DNA of 64,000 bases from Rhynchopus euleeides (taxonomy: Eukaryota; Euglenozoa; Diplonemea; Diplonemida; Diplonemidae): positions 1,736,001 through 1,800,000 of the forward strand of contig OY723305.1 of NCBI GenBank assembly GCA_963210315.1, given 5' to 3'. The notes under the pieces are model-generated. The model did no database searches, was not told the DNA's origin, and saw only the letters and a program-made list of their open reading frames with translations. Each line of letters starts with the position of its first letter. The stretch's first letter is position 1. The position numbers and the translations under genes were made by a program. Of this stretch, positions 9,548 to 19,823 are shown piece by piece.

Positions 9548-10996
9548 ATGAAGATGTCCTCCGCATTGGTGCTTCTGTGCGTGGCAGCGGCACAGGCCTG
9601 CGACACCGTTATCTCTCAGATCAACGAGGAGTGCGAGGGCGGTCTGATGCCCAACCCGTGCGACGTCAAGGTCTGTGCCAAGGGTCTTGTGTGCAAGAAG
9701 AACAACCTCCTGACTGACGGACCTGGTGTGTGTGTCGAGGAGACCCCTGTGCCTCCCCCGTGCGGCATCATCTCTCAGATCAACGAGGAGTGCGAGGGTG
9801 GTCTGATGCCCAACCCGTGCGACGCGAAGGTCTGTGCCAAGGGTCTTGTGTGCAAGAAGAACAACCTCCTCACTGACGGACCTGGCGTGTGTGTCGAGGA
9901 GACTGCTGCCCCCGCCCCGTGTGGCATCATTTCCCAGATCAACGAGGAGTGCGAGGGTGGTCTGATGCCCAACCCGTGCGACGCGAAGGTCTGCGCCAAG
10001 GGTCTTGTGTGCAAGAAGAACAACCTCCTGACTGACGGACTTGGGGTGTGTGTCGAGGAGACTGCTGCCCCCGCCCCGTGTGGCATCATCTCCCAGATCA
10101 ACGAGGAGTGCGAGGGTGGTCTGATGCCCAACCCGTGCGACGCGAAGGTCTGTGCCAAGGGTCTTGTGTGCAAGAAGAACAACCTCCTCACTGACGGACC
10201 TGGTGTGTGTGTCGAGGAGACCCCTGTGCCTCCCCCGTGCGGCATCATCTCTCAGATCAACGAGGAGTGCGAGGGTGGTCTGATGCCCAACCCGTGCGAC
10301 GCGAAGGTCTGCGCCAAGGGTCTTGTGTGCAAGAAGAGCAACCTCCTGACTGACGGACCTGGCGTGTGTGTCGAGGAGACTGCTGCCCCCGCCCCGTGTG
10401 GCATCATCTCCCAGATCAACGAGGAGTGCGAGGGCGGTCTGATGCCCAACCCGTGCGACGCGAAGGTCTGCGCCAAGGGTCTTGTGTGCAAGAAGAACAA
10501 CCTCCTGACTGACGGACCTGGTGTGTGTGTCGAGGAGACTGCTGCCCCCGCCCCGTGTGGCATCATCTCCCAGATCAACGAGGAGTGCGAGGGTGGTCTG
10601 ATGCCCAACCCGTGCGACGCGAAGGTCTGCGCCAAGGGTCTTGTGTGCAAGAAGAACAACCTCCTGACTGACGGACCTGGTGTGTGTGTCGAGGAGACCC
10701 CTGTGCCTCCCCCGTGCGGCATCATCTCTCAGATCAACGAGGAGTGCGAGGGCGGTCTGATGTCCAACCCGTGCGACGCGAAGGTCTGTGCCAAGGGTCT
10801 TGTGTGCAAGAAGAACAACCTCCTCACTGACGGATCTGGCGTGTGTGTCGAGGAGACCCCTGTTCCGGCCCCCGTTGTGTGCTCTGAGTGCCCGGCTGGG
10901 CATGCGCCGTGCTGGTACTGGCAGTACCTTCTCGGGCGCTGTGCCCAGCCTGCAGGCTGCACCGGGGACGACGCCGTGTGGTGCATCGAGGCGTGA
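9548..10996 (+). CDS. Secreted Cys-rich protein with eight 53-residue tandem repeats
   Basis: A 482-residue frame from ATG 9548 to TGA. Residues 1-17 (MKMSSALVLLCVAAAQA) form a clear signal peptide. They are followed directly by eight tandem units of 53 residues (54 in the first). Each unit has six cysteines, starts CGIISQINEEC and ends GVCVEET plus a Pro-rich linker of one of two types (PVPPP or AAPAP). A non-repeated C-terminal tail adds six more cysteines (CSEC...CW...C...C...C). No membrane anchor is seen, so export or deposition in an extracellular matrix or cell surface is inferred. The family is not recognised. The spacing loosely resembles small disulphide-knot modules. Units are nearly identical at DNA level, implying recent expansion or homogenisation. 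Confidence 0.85.
   Translation: MKMSSALVLLCVAAAQACDTVISQINEECEGGLMPNPCDVKVCAKGLVCKKNNLLTDGPGVCVEETPVPPPCGIISQINEECEGGLMPNPCDAKVCAKGLVCKKNNLLTDGPGVCVEETAAPAPCGIISQINEECEGGLMPNPCDAKVCAKGLVCKKNNLLTDGLGVCVEETAAPAPCGIISQINEECEGGLMPNPCDAKVCAKGLVCKKNNLLTDGPGVCVEETPVPPPCGIISQINEECEGGLMPNPCDAKVCAKGLVCKKSNLLTDGPGVCVEETAAPAPCGIISQINEECEGGLMPNPCDAKVCAKGLVCKKNNLLTDGPGVCVEETAAPAPCGIISQINEECEGGLMPNPCDAKVCAKGLVCKKNNLLTDGPGVCVEETPVPPPCGIISQINEECEGGLMSNPCDAKVCAKGLVCKKNNLLTDGSGVCVEETPVPAPVVCSECPAGHAPCWYWQYLLGRCAQPAGCTGDDAVWCIEA
9599..10873 (+). repeat. 159-bp coding tandem repeat, eight copies
   Basis: Eight in-frame units (the first 162 bp, the others 159 bp). Most differences are silent third-base changes. 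Linker type alternates in the order PPP, APAP, APAP, PPP, APAP, APAP, PPP, PAP. This suggests duplication of a three-unit block (about 477 bp). Confidence 0.9.
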
Positions 10997-12258
10997 GGCG
11001 TACTGTGATGGGCTGCTGCTGTGACTCGCTGCGTGTTCGCTGCACTGTGGACCCTATCCGCGTGCGGCGCTCTTTCTGTGCGAGTGCGGCCTGTCCCTCA
11101 TGTGCAGCAGGCTGTCACCGTTGCGCCTGCCGCTGCCTTTCTCCAAAATGCGGCCTCTTGCTGCACCGTGTTGTTGTTTCTATCGTGTGCAGCCCCTGCA
11201 CACTGCACCGTGCCCCACTACTAGTCGTGCGGTGCCCCCTCCCATCCCCACCCGCTATCTCGTGCTTCCCACATGTGCCGCTTCCATGTGGAGAGCACGA
11301 CCAGGGGCCAGAAGAGGACTACCTCAGCCCTTCTGGCCCTGTTGTTGTGCGCTGGTGCCTGGCAAAGCCAAGGTAGCGCGGGAGTGCCAAGCCAGGCACC
11401 CCCGGCACCCTGTCTATTGTTCCGCCTGCTGCCGTGCCTGCCGCATCCTATGCCCCATATCATTACCGAGGCCCTGCCCCGGTGCCCGATAACAAAGCCC
11501 TCTCCTCTCTATTCCTAGTTATCATTCCTCCCACCCTCCCTTCCAATCGTGCTGTTGGCACCGCCTCCGCCGCACCGACGCAGCGCTGCAGCTCAGCTGA
11601 CTACGGCGGGCAGCCGCTGCGTGTGCGCCACCGTGGGCAGCCACAGTGCTCGGACTGGTAGCTCGCAAGTAGCTGCCGATCGGATGTTGCCCCGATCCCC
11701 ACACCCGCCCTCCACGACACCTCCCCATGTGTGCCCATTGCCCCCTCCCACACGGCTGTGCAGGTGAGGCAGTGAAGAGGGGGAGGACCGGGTACAGAAG
11801 AAGGGCAGCCCCGCCCCACCCCACTCCGCCACTCCGCCCCCAGTGTACCCTCCGCCCCTCATCTTACTTCCCGCAGGCATTACAAAGGGCGGTCCAGCGG
11901 TGTGTTGTTTAGCACGGCAACACAGCGTCAAGAAGTGAAGCATGGCGACAAAAAATCCCCAGTCTCCTGAGAACACCACCCCTCTCTTTGCGGCCAACAG
12001 CCAAACAGAGCCCATCCGACAAAAAAAAACAAGAGGGGGTTACACCTGACTCACCACGCCCCCCCCCCCTCTGCTGCCAGTTCCCCACACCCCCTCCCAC
12101 CCCCCCTTCCCTCAGGGCCGCACACACACACACACACCCCACCCTCACCCACACCCACACGCAACCTGCCCAGCGTGTGTCTACACCAGGCAGCCGCAGC
12201 TACAGCCAAACACACAGCCGCCCCTCCCGCCCCGGGGTGCTGTGGCTGAGCTGGGGCC
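10997..12258. other. Intergenic region
   Basis: No gene supported; frames are short and Cys/Pro-rich by composition. From about 12040 the sequence turns into C, CA and CACAC tracts, with a CACCAG|G acceptor-like site near 12185 ahead of the COG3 start. Confidence 0.5.
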
Positions 12259-15200
12259 ATGACTGTGGGCCAGCAGCCTGTGGGGCTACCGGAGGAGGTT
12301 GTGAGAGCCCTCCAAGTTGTCGAGGAGGCGTCGCGGGAGCTGAGGCCGCTGCCGGCACACCTGAAGGAGCTTGAGGACGAGGGGGATGAGGAGCCGGCGG
12401 GCGCAGGGGATGCGGTGGCTTCCGCGCAGGTCGGGCTGGCCAGCAAGGCTCGTGAGGAGGCTGCAAAGCGGCTGTTCATCGCAGCGGATGCCGACTCATA
12501 TTTTGCCGAGCTTGCATCTCCCGGGGTGCTCGCCTGCCAGCACGTGGGGCAGGGTGGGAGTGGCGCAACCGATGCCCACCAGGACCGCCTCCAGAAGTGG
12601 CTCAGCAAGGTGGACTTCTGGGTGGCGGAGAGCCACACCCTGACGTCAGACATCAGCACCCTCCACAAAAAGCTGGGCAGCCTTGTGGAGATCAACAACG
12701 CTGTGAAGCAGCAGAGCACGTTCCTCTCCAACAAGGCGTCGGCACTCATCACCAACTCTGAAGACTGCCAGAACCTCTGCCAGGGCATCGAGCTGAGGCT
12801 GAAGCATTTCGCAACGGTGGACCGGCTCTCGAATGAGTTTATGGGCACACCCGACCCCAAGTCGAAGCGGTTCAAACAGCTCCTGACGGAGATGGATGCG
12901 ACGCTGCAGTTCCTTTCGAGCAACAGCGATTTCAAGAGCGCCACGCAGTACCTCGCACGGATGCACGCGACACAGCAGAAGGCGCTGGGCATCCTCCGCG
13001 ACACCATCATCTCGTCTGTGCAGGGCGTGACGCAGAGCGTCTCGCAGGACCCGAGGTTCCTCACCATTCTCGAGAGGACGCAGTCGAAGCGCCAGTGGCC
13101 GGGGTTCAGCCGCACCGCCTCCAACCTCTCCCAGGCCGAGCAGGGGTCGTCGCAGCAGGGCGACCGGCAGTCCTCCGACGCCTCGGGGCAGGGCGGCGTC
13201 GGGGCGCCAGCGGCATCTCCCGATGAGCTGAACAGCAGCGGGACTGTCGCACCCGGGACCTTCGGGCTTGGCTCCATCCTCTCCATTGAATTCCGCGGGA
13301 GGCTGCACGAGACTGCACCCCTCCTGGCCTCGCTGTCCGACCGCTGTGCCGCCAGCGAGAGCTACAAAGTGTTCTTCCAGGATGTGCAGGACGCCTACGT
13401 CCAGGCGCGGCTCAGCCTGCTGTCCCCCATCTTCGCAGACTACATGGCGCCCCACATGAGCAAGCAGGTCGCCTCGCGGGATCTCGCCGGCATGGTTGCC
13501 CACGGGACGACCTATCTCCTCGCGATGGCGGCAGACGAGATGGAGCTGTACAACCACCTGTGGAAGAAGTCCCCCAACCTGGCTGTGCCGAAGCAGATTG
13601 TGGACAGCGTCTCACTCGTGCTGTACGATTCGTTCCGCTCGACGGTGCTGGGGGAGGACGACATGGGGTCGCTGTGCAACATCATCCACACCCTCAACAA
13701 CTCTGTGCTCTCCAGGCTGCAGGCCTCAGGCGAGGCGGGCCAGCTCATTGCCAGGACCCTCTCCCACATGTGCCAGGACGCACAGGAGAGGCTCATCTTC
13801 AGGGCTTCGATGCATGTGAAGGACACCATCACGCCGTTCACCTCCACACAGGCTGAGTGCCTGAAGTACACCCAGCCGTTTGGGGTGAAGCGGCAGGAGG
13901 TTGGTGAAGAGGCGGGGAGTCTTGTGCAGGCGGATCCGCGTTTGGAGTATTTCCCCGCCCTGCAGAACACGCTGGGCTTGCTGAGCTCGCTGTATAATGT
14001 GGTGGACAAGGGGGTGTTCTCCGTGTTGGCGCAGGAGGCGCTGAAGGCCTGCACCTACAACCTGATGCAGGTGGCGCAGTGCATCAAGGGGGTTGTGCGG
14101 ACCACGCTCCCCACGGCGGAGCTGGACAGCCGGCTGTTTTTGGTGAAGCATCTGCTGCAGCTGCGGGAGCAGATCTCGCCCTTCGAGGTGAACTTCCAGG
14201 TGGTGGAGAAGCACGTCGACCTGACGAACATCCGGCTCAACGAGATCAGCGTGGCTGCCACGCAGCACGACACGAAGAAGGAGCTGGAGCAGCAGCTGAA
14301 GCAGGTCTGCGAGCAGTTCATTTCCGTCGCGTCGCACTACGCCGGTGCGTCGATCGTCCGCTTCTCCAAGCTGCTGAAGGAGCGCGCGAAGGACCCGCTT
14401 GGGGCAACGGAATCCCTGGGCCAGATCCTGGAGTCCGTGCTGACGAACATCGCAAAGGGCACCAACGAGCAGGCGGGTGGCGGTGGCACACCGCAGACAG
14501 GGACACCTGCCACGGCACCGCTGCAGCCTGCGGCTCAGGAGGGGGCGGCGCCTGCAGCAGAGGCTGCGGCCGCACAGGCGGAGGGCGGCACAGCGGATGC
14601 ACAGTCCAAGGGGCAGGCGAAGCTGAGCCAGGTATTGTGTGGGGTTTTGCAGAGGAGCGGTATTGTGCGATGTGTGCTGTGTGGTTTGGTGGGATCACAT
14701 CAAGGGGGGCAGAGGGTGGGTGGGGTGTTTGCGGCGAACCGGTTCTGTGTTCTTCATGTTGTGCGTTTTTTTCTGTGTGAAGTGTGTCAAGTGAGAGAGA
14801 GAGAGAGGGGGGGGGGGGGCGTGTTTCTTCTTTTGCCGCTTGCTGTTTCTTGAACCTGCACCCACCCCCATCCCATGCCAACCCACCCCACACAACAGGC
14901 GATGCAAGAGTTCAAGCTTGTCATCACCCGCTTCGAGGAGGCGATGCCAGCGCTCCTGACGAAGATGCAATTCTACCTGTCGAACCAGTTCACGATGGGC
15001 ATTCTCTTCAACCCTGTCAAGCGCAATCTCGTGGAGGTACGCCAAGTGACACGCACGCTGTGTGTCTGCGTGATTCGTTGTTCTGGGACATTTAGGTGTC
15101 TTTGCTCCGGCGCCATAATGGCGCGTTTGATGCATTTCGCGTTGCTCTGTGAGAAAGCCAACGAATTTTGCCGAAAATTGCCTCGGAGCGAAGGCTTCCC

Positions 15201-15426
15201 CCCAGGTGTATTGTGCATGAATCCACCCTGATGCACCAGCACCGCCCCACACACCACTGCACATCAGGCATACGGCGAGATGCACACCTCCCTCGGCACA
15301 TACGTCAACGCTGTGGTGAGTGCAGCAGACCTCCCCGGTGATGCCGCAACGTCATTCATGGCGGAGACATGGGAGCCCGCGCGGATGGTGAAGTACATGA
15401 AGGTCTGTGATAGTGCCGGGGCGTAG
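12259..15426 (+). CDS. COG3: Conserved oligomeric Golgi complex subunit 3 (spliced)
   Basis: COG3/Sec34 is a lobe-A subunit of the COG tethering complex that captures retrograde vesicles at the Golgi. Exons: 12259-14631, 14899-15036 and 15268-15426, both introns phase 0 and GT-AG (donors GTATTG and GTACGC). The product is about 889 residues, near the usual 800-850. Residues about 115-260 match the Sec34 core: a heptad helix region (STLHKKLGSLVEINNAVKQQ), then HFATVDRLSNEF, LLTEMDATLQFL and ATQYLARMHATQQKAL. The later segment LSIEFRGRLHETAPLL also fits COG3. The stretch at about 760-790 is Ala/Gly-rich and variable. The 3' end is uncertain: translation may stop at TAG 15424, or a donor at 15403 may splice to a tiny exon 15602-15622 ending in TAG. 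Confidence 0.82.
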
Positions 15427-16426
15427 GGGAGGCAACGGGGTTAAGCTTGCTATTTATGAGGGGGCCTTGCACCTCCTGATGGGTTATGTGCACCGCACAG
15501 CCCGCACACAACACACTCACGCGCAAGTGATTTTATAGTCGTGTATACCACACCAACACCCTGCTATCTCACTGCCACTCACACCGACAAACCCTCTGCA
15601 GAACTTCGAGCCTTCCGCCTAGACCGGCACCTCCAACTAGCCTACTGCCGCAGCCGCAACCCTCCCTTGCCCTGTTTCTGTATCGTTTCGTTGTGGTTGC
15701 CAAAGCTTTCGCAAAATCTTTCGCACCACTGCCCGGCCACTACCCCCCCATACCCACCACACAGCCGCTCCCCACTGCTCCAGCACCCCCCCCCCCCTCC
15801 GGAGCGGCACACCTCAGTGAACATGCTCGGCGGTCACATGCAGACTCTAGCCAGACCGCCGTGCTTCCATTCCTCGCTCCCTGCGTGGCTGCCTCTCGAG
15901 GGGTGGCCACCCTTTGAGGTTGCTTCCACAGGCGCTGCAGCGAGACAATGTGCTCTGCAGCCGTGATGAGAGTGTCCCATGCCGGGGCACGTCGAGGCAG
16001 CTTTGGCACGCCGTCACCTAACACAGGGCGAGGTGGGGGGAGGGGGGACGAGCTAACCAGCCCCCTGCAGGTGTGCAGGGGAGCTGCCGATAACCTGGGA
16101 TGAAGGGACAACGTGGGGTGGATAGACAGACGGCAGTGCACACTCGCATCGTCGGCACAGTGGAGAGGCGGTGTTCATCCCCCTAGTGGCGGTTGGAAGG
16201 GCGGCGGTTTTTATGTTGCAGCCTGCCCTCTTGCGCTCCCCGGAGGTGGATTTTTGTGCCTTTTTGACGTGGGTGCAACAAGCAGCCCATCACCCCCACA
16301 CCCCCACCCACAATCACACCATCGTCACAACACAGATCCAACACACAGCCTCTGCCAAGGCGCAGCACACCGGGGAACGGCCTGAGCAGCTCGCGTGCAG
16401 ACACAGGGGGGGGGTCCGGCACAAGG
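15427..16426. other. Intergenic region
   Basis: May include a last short COG3 exon (15602-15622, after a CTCTGCAG acceptor). Otherwise low-complexity C-rich and G-rich sequence with no supported gene. CA-rich just before the eEF2 start. Confidence 0.5.
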
Positions 16427-19015
16427 ATGGTGAACTTCACCATGAACGAGATGAGAGCCATCATGGACCACCCCGAGCTGATCCGGAACCTGAGTGTGAT
16501 AGCACACGTGGACCACGGGAAGTCGACGCTGACCGACTCGCTGCTTGCCGCCGGAGGTCTGATCGCCAAACCGGGGGATGCGCGCGGGACAGACACTCGC
16601 AAGGACGAGAAGGAGCGCGGGGTGACGATCAAGTCGACGGCGGTGGCGCTAAAGCTCGACGTGGCGGAGTCTGTGATGAGCGAGGAGGAGCTGGCCGCGG
16701 TGAATGAGGGGTGCACGCGTCGCGAGGTGTTGGTGAACGTGGTGGACTCACCGGGGCATGTCGACTTCTCGTCCGAGGTGACAGCGGCACTGCGTGTGAC
16801 GGACGGCGCGGTGGTCGTGGTGGACTGCGTGGAGGGCGTGTGCGTGCAGACGGAGACGGTGCTGCGGCAGGTGCTGGCGGAGCGCCTCAAGCCCGTGCTG
16901 TTTGTGAACAAGGTGGACCGGGCGCTGCTGGAGCTGCGGCTGGACCTCGAGGAGGCGTACCAGGCGTTCAACCGGGCGGTGCAGTCGGTGAACGTGGTCA
17001 TCGCGACGTACAACGACAGCGCGCTCGGGGACGTGCAGGTGTACCCGGAGGAGGGGAGCGTCGGGTTCGGGAGCGGGCTACAGGCGTGGGGGTTCACGCT
17101 CCGGCAGTTCGCGTGGATGTACGCCGAGAAGTTCGGGGTTGACGTGGACCGGATGGAGAAGCGCCTGTGGGGGGACAGCTTCTTCGACCCGGTGCGGAAG
17201 CGGTGGACGGCAGAGAGCAGCAGCGGTGCGCAGCGCGCCTTCTGCCAGTTCTGCATGGAGCCGATCCGGAACGTGTTTGACGCGGCGATGAACGGGAAGA
17301 CGGACAAGATGGAGAATATGCTGAAGGCGCTGAACATCACGCTGAAGGGGGAGGAGAAGGAGTACACGCAGAAGAAGCTGCTGAAGTGCGTCATGCAGAA
17401 GTTCCTCCCGGCGTCGGATGCCCTCGTGCGGCTGGTCGTGGCGAAGCTCCCATCTCCGAAGCAGGCACAGAGGTACCGGGCGGAGCAGCTATACTCTGGC
17501 GAAGCTGCGAGCGAAGGCGAAGGCGAAGGCGAAGGGGTACGGGTGCTTGAGGACCGGTACTACACTGCGGTGCGCGACTGCGACATGAACGGGCCGCTTG
17601 TGATGTACGTGTCGAAGATGATCCCGATCGGGGCGGACGCCGGGCGGTTTGTGGCGTTTGGGCGTGTCTTCTCCGGGGTGGTGCGGACCGGGCAGAAGTG
17701 CCGGATCATGGGGCCGAACTACGAGGTGGGCGGGAAGCGGGACGTGGGGGTCAAGGGGGTCACCCGCACCCTGGTGCCGATGGGGAAGCACATGGAGTCG
17801 GTGGAGGACGGGGTGCCGTGCGGGAACCTCGTCGCGCTTGCCGGGGTGGACAGCTGCATCGTGAAGACAGGGACGGTAGTGGATGAGAAGAGCATCGACT
17901 GCCACCCGCTGCGCGACATGAAGTACAGCGTGTCCCCGGTGGTGCGTGTCGCGGTCGACTGTGCCACCCCAGCTGACCTCCCGAAGCTCCTGGAGGGGCT
18001 GAAACGGCTGGCGAAGTCGGACCCGCTTGTGCAGTGCACGACAAGCGACACGGGGGAGCACATCATTGCCGGGTCCGGTGAGCTGCACCTGGAGATCTGC
18101 CTGAACGACCTGAGGGATGCCTTCATGGGCGGGGCGCCGCTGCGGGTCAGCGAACCTGTTGTGTCGCTGCGGGAGACGGTGACTGCAGCGAGCAAACACA
18201 CGTGCGTGTCGGTGTCTGCAAACCGGCACAACCGCCTGTACTGCACAGCCGCCCCGCTCGGGGAGGAGGTGTGCGCCGCGGTGGACGCGCGGGGGAAGCA
18301 CGTGCACGCCAGTGGGGATGCGAAGCTGCGGGCGCGTGCGCTTGCAGACGAGTTTGAGTGGGACATCGCGGAGGCTCGGCGCGTGTGGTTCTTCGGCCCC
18401 GACAACACAGGGCCCAACATCGTGGTCGACCGGACGCACGGGGTGTCGAACATGGCGGAGATGCGCGACCCTCTGTCTGCGGGGTGGAACTGGGCGGCAG
18501 GCGAGGGGGCGCTGTGCGGGGAGCCGATGCGCGGGGTGCGGGCGAACGTCGAGGACATGATGATGCACAGCGACGCGATCCACCGCGGGATGGGGCAGGT
18601 GATGCCGATGGGGCGCCGTGCCTTCCACGGGAGCTTCCTGCTCGCGGCACCGGCGGTCCTGGAGCCGGTGTTCCTCGTCGACGTGCAGACGGTGGAGCGT
18701 GCGCGCAACGGGGTGCACAGCGTGCTGCACAGGCGGCGCGGTGTGCTGGTGGAGGAGGAGCAGCGCCCGGGGACCCCAATGTACACGGTGCGCGCGTACC
18801 TCCCTGTGACGGAGTCGTTCGGCTTCACGGCCGCACTGCGCGCTGCAACTGGCGGGGAGGCCTTCCCGCAGTGCGTGTTCGACCACTGGGGGCTGCTGCC
18901 GGGGAACCCGCTGGAGCCGGGCACCCCGGCTGCGGAGCTGGTGCGTGCCACGAGGGTGCGGAAGGGGATGAAGCCTGACGTGCCTGCCGTGACAACATAC
19001 CACGACCGACTGTAG
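16427..19015 (+). CDS. EEF2: Translation elongation factor 2 family GTPase
   Basis: An 862-residue uninterrupted frame from ATG 16427 (AAGGATGG context) to TAG. eEF2 drives ribosomal translocation in the cytosol. All GTPase motifs are present: AHVDHGKST (26-34), the switch sequence KERGVTIKST, DSPGHVDFSSE and NKVD. Domains II-V follow, with the C-terminal GFTAALRAATGGEAFPQC typical of eEF2. His719 in SDAIHRGMGQ is the diphthamide position. Odd points: the tip loop reads GMGQVMPMGRR where eEF2 is almost invariably GGGQIIPTARR, and a Glu/Gly-rich insert (about residues 364-372) precedes domain II. It is either this lineage's diverged eEF2 or a paralogue. Length, motifs and lack of frame breaks argue for a working GTPase. 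Confidence 0.88.
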   Translation: MVNFTMNEMRAIMDHPELIRNLSVIAHVDHGKSTLTDSLLAAGGLIAKPGDARGTDTRKDEKERGVTIKSTAVALKLDVAESVMSEEELAAVNEGCTRREVLVNVVDSPGHVDFSSEVTAALRVTDGAVVVVDCVEGVCVQTETVLRQVLAERLKPVLFVNKVDRALLELRLDLEEAYQAFNRAVQSVNVVIATYNDSALGDVQVYPEEGSVGFGSGLQAWGFTLRQFAWMYAEKFGVDVDRMEKRLWGDSFFDPVRKRWTAESSSGAQRAFCQFCMEPIRNVFDAAMNGKTDKMENMLKALNITLKGEEKEYTQKKLLKCVMQKFLPASDALVRLVVAKLPSPKQAQRYRAEQLYSGEAASEGEGEGEGVRVLEDRYYTAVRDCDMNGPLVMYVSKMIPIGADAGRFVAFGRVFSGVVRTGQKCRIMGPNYEVGGKRDVGVKGVTRTLVPMGKHMESVEDGVPCGNLVALAGVDSCIVKTGTVVDEKSIDCHPLRDMKYSVSPVVRVAVDCATPADLPKLLEGLKRLAKSDPLVQCTTSDTGEHIIAGSGELHLEICLNDLRDAFMGGAPLRVSEPVVSLRETVTAASKHTCVSVSANRHNRLYCTAAPLGEEVCAAVDARGKHVHASGDAKLRARALADEFEWDIAEARRVWFFGPDNTGPNIVVDRTHGVSNMAEMRDPLSAGWNWAAGEGALCGEPMRGVRANVEDMMMHSDAIHRGMGQVMPMGRRAFHGSFLLAAPAVLEPVFLVDVQTVERARNGVHSVLHRRRGVLVEEEQRPGTPMYTVRAYLPVTESFGFTAALRAATGGEAFPQCVFDHWGLLPGNPLEPGTPAAELVRATRVRKGMKPDVPAVTTYHDRL

Positions 19016-19823
19016 GAGAGCGCTGTCGCTGCGCCCCTCTGGGTACTGGGCACACACACGTACATGGCCCTCGCCGGCTCCTTGCCCTTCGTTGAATTGA
19101 ACCGCTGTCGCCACCTGCATCTGCATCACCATATCCTCACGCCAAGGCCTGCTGCGGGAGGGCTGCTACGCATAGCGGCCCATGCAACATGTGTGTGGTT
19201 GTGGTGGTCACTATTCACTGTTGCCGGCACACACGAGCCCACACTTCTCTCTCCACTCATGTGTGGCTCGTGTGCTGCCGTTCCTTTCCCTTCCCCGACC
19301 CTTTCTTTTGAATTCGTCATTCATTCCTGCACGTGTGTGCGCTGCTGTGTAGTTGACATGCAGCGCGCCGCTAACCAGCGAGCAGGAAACGGGATGCAAT
19401 GCAATGGAATTGAAGTGAGATGTCTTGCCCTTTGCTTGGCCGCTTTCAATTTCTACCCTCCTCTGGTGCCCCTGAGAGTCGTAAGGGACTACGTCACCAG
19501 CCTTTTCAGGGCACCATACCCTGTTTTGTGTCTGTCCTGGCGGTTTGCTTGCCTGCCATGCATTCTCTTTTCTGCTAGCACTGCCTGCGTGCGGGGATGT
19601 CTCTCTTACCCAAAGCCATCCGCGGCGCTGGGCTGTGCTTGCGCTTCGTCAGGAATCTGTTGCTCGTGACACTCACTGCCTGTGCACCCCCTCACCCCCC
19701 CCCTCCTCTCCAACCCACCCCTTCACCCTCTTCCTCTCCCCACCTGCTCTCGCCCTCTCGAACCCATTTGACAGCCCGTTCTCCACCCTCCACTGACAGG
19801 CACCCCACCGCTGTCCCCATACA
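19016..19823. other. Intergenic region
   Basis: No gene supported. From about 19690 it becomes a long CT-rich tract ending CACTGACAG|G at 19791-19800, 25 nt before the CPT2 ATG, resembling a (trans-)splice acceptor. Confidence 0.5.

Noticed and set aside
9482..10903. 473-residue antisense frame over the Cys-rich tandem repeats
   Set aside because: It mirrors the 159-bp repeats; the + strand has a signal peptide and ordered cysteines, so the antisense frame is a by-product.
17489..19132. 547-residue antisense frame over the eEF2 gene
   Set aside because: His/Arg/Pro-rich shadow of a clear eEF2 coding region.
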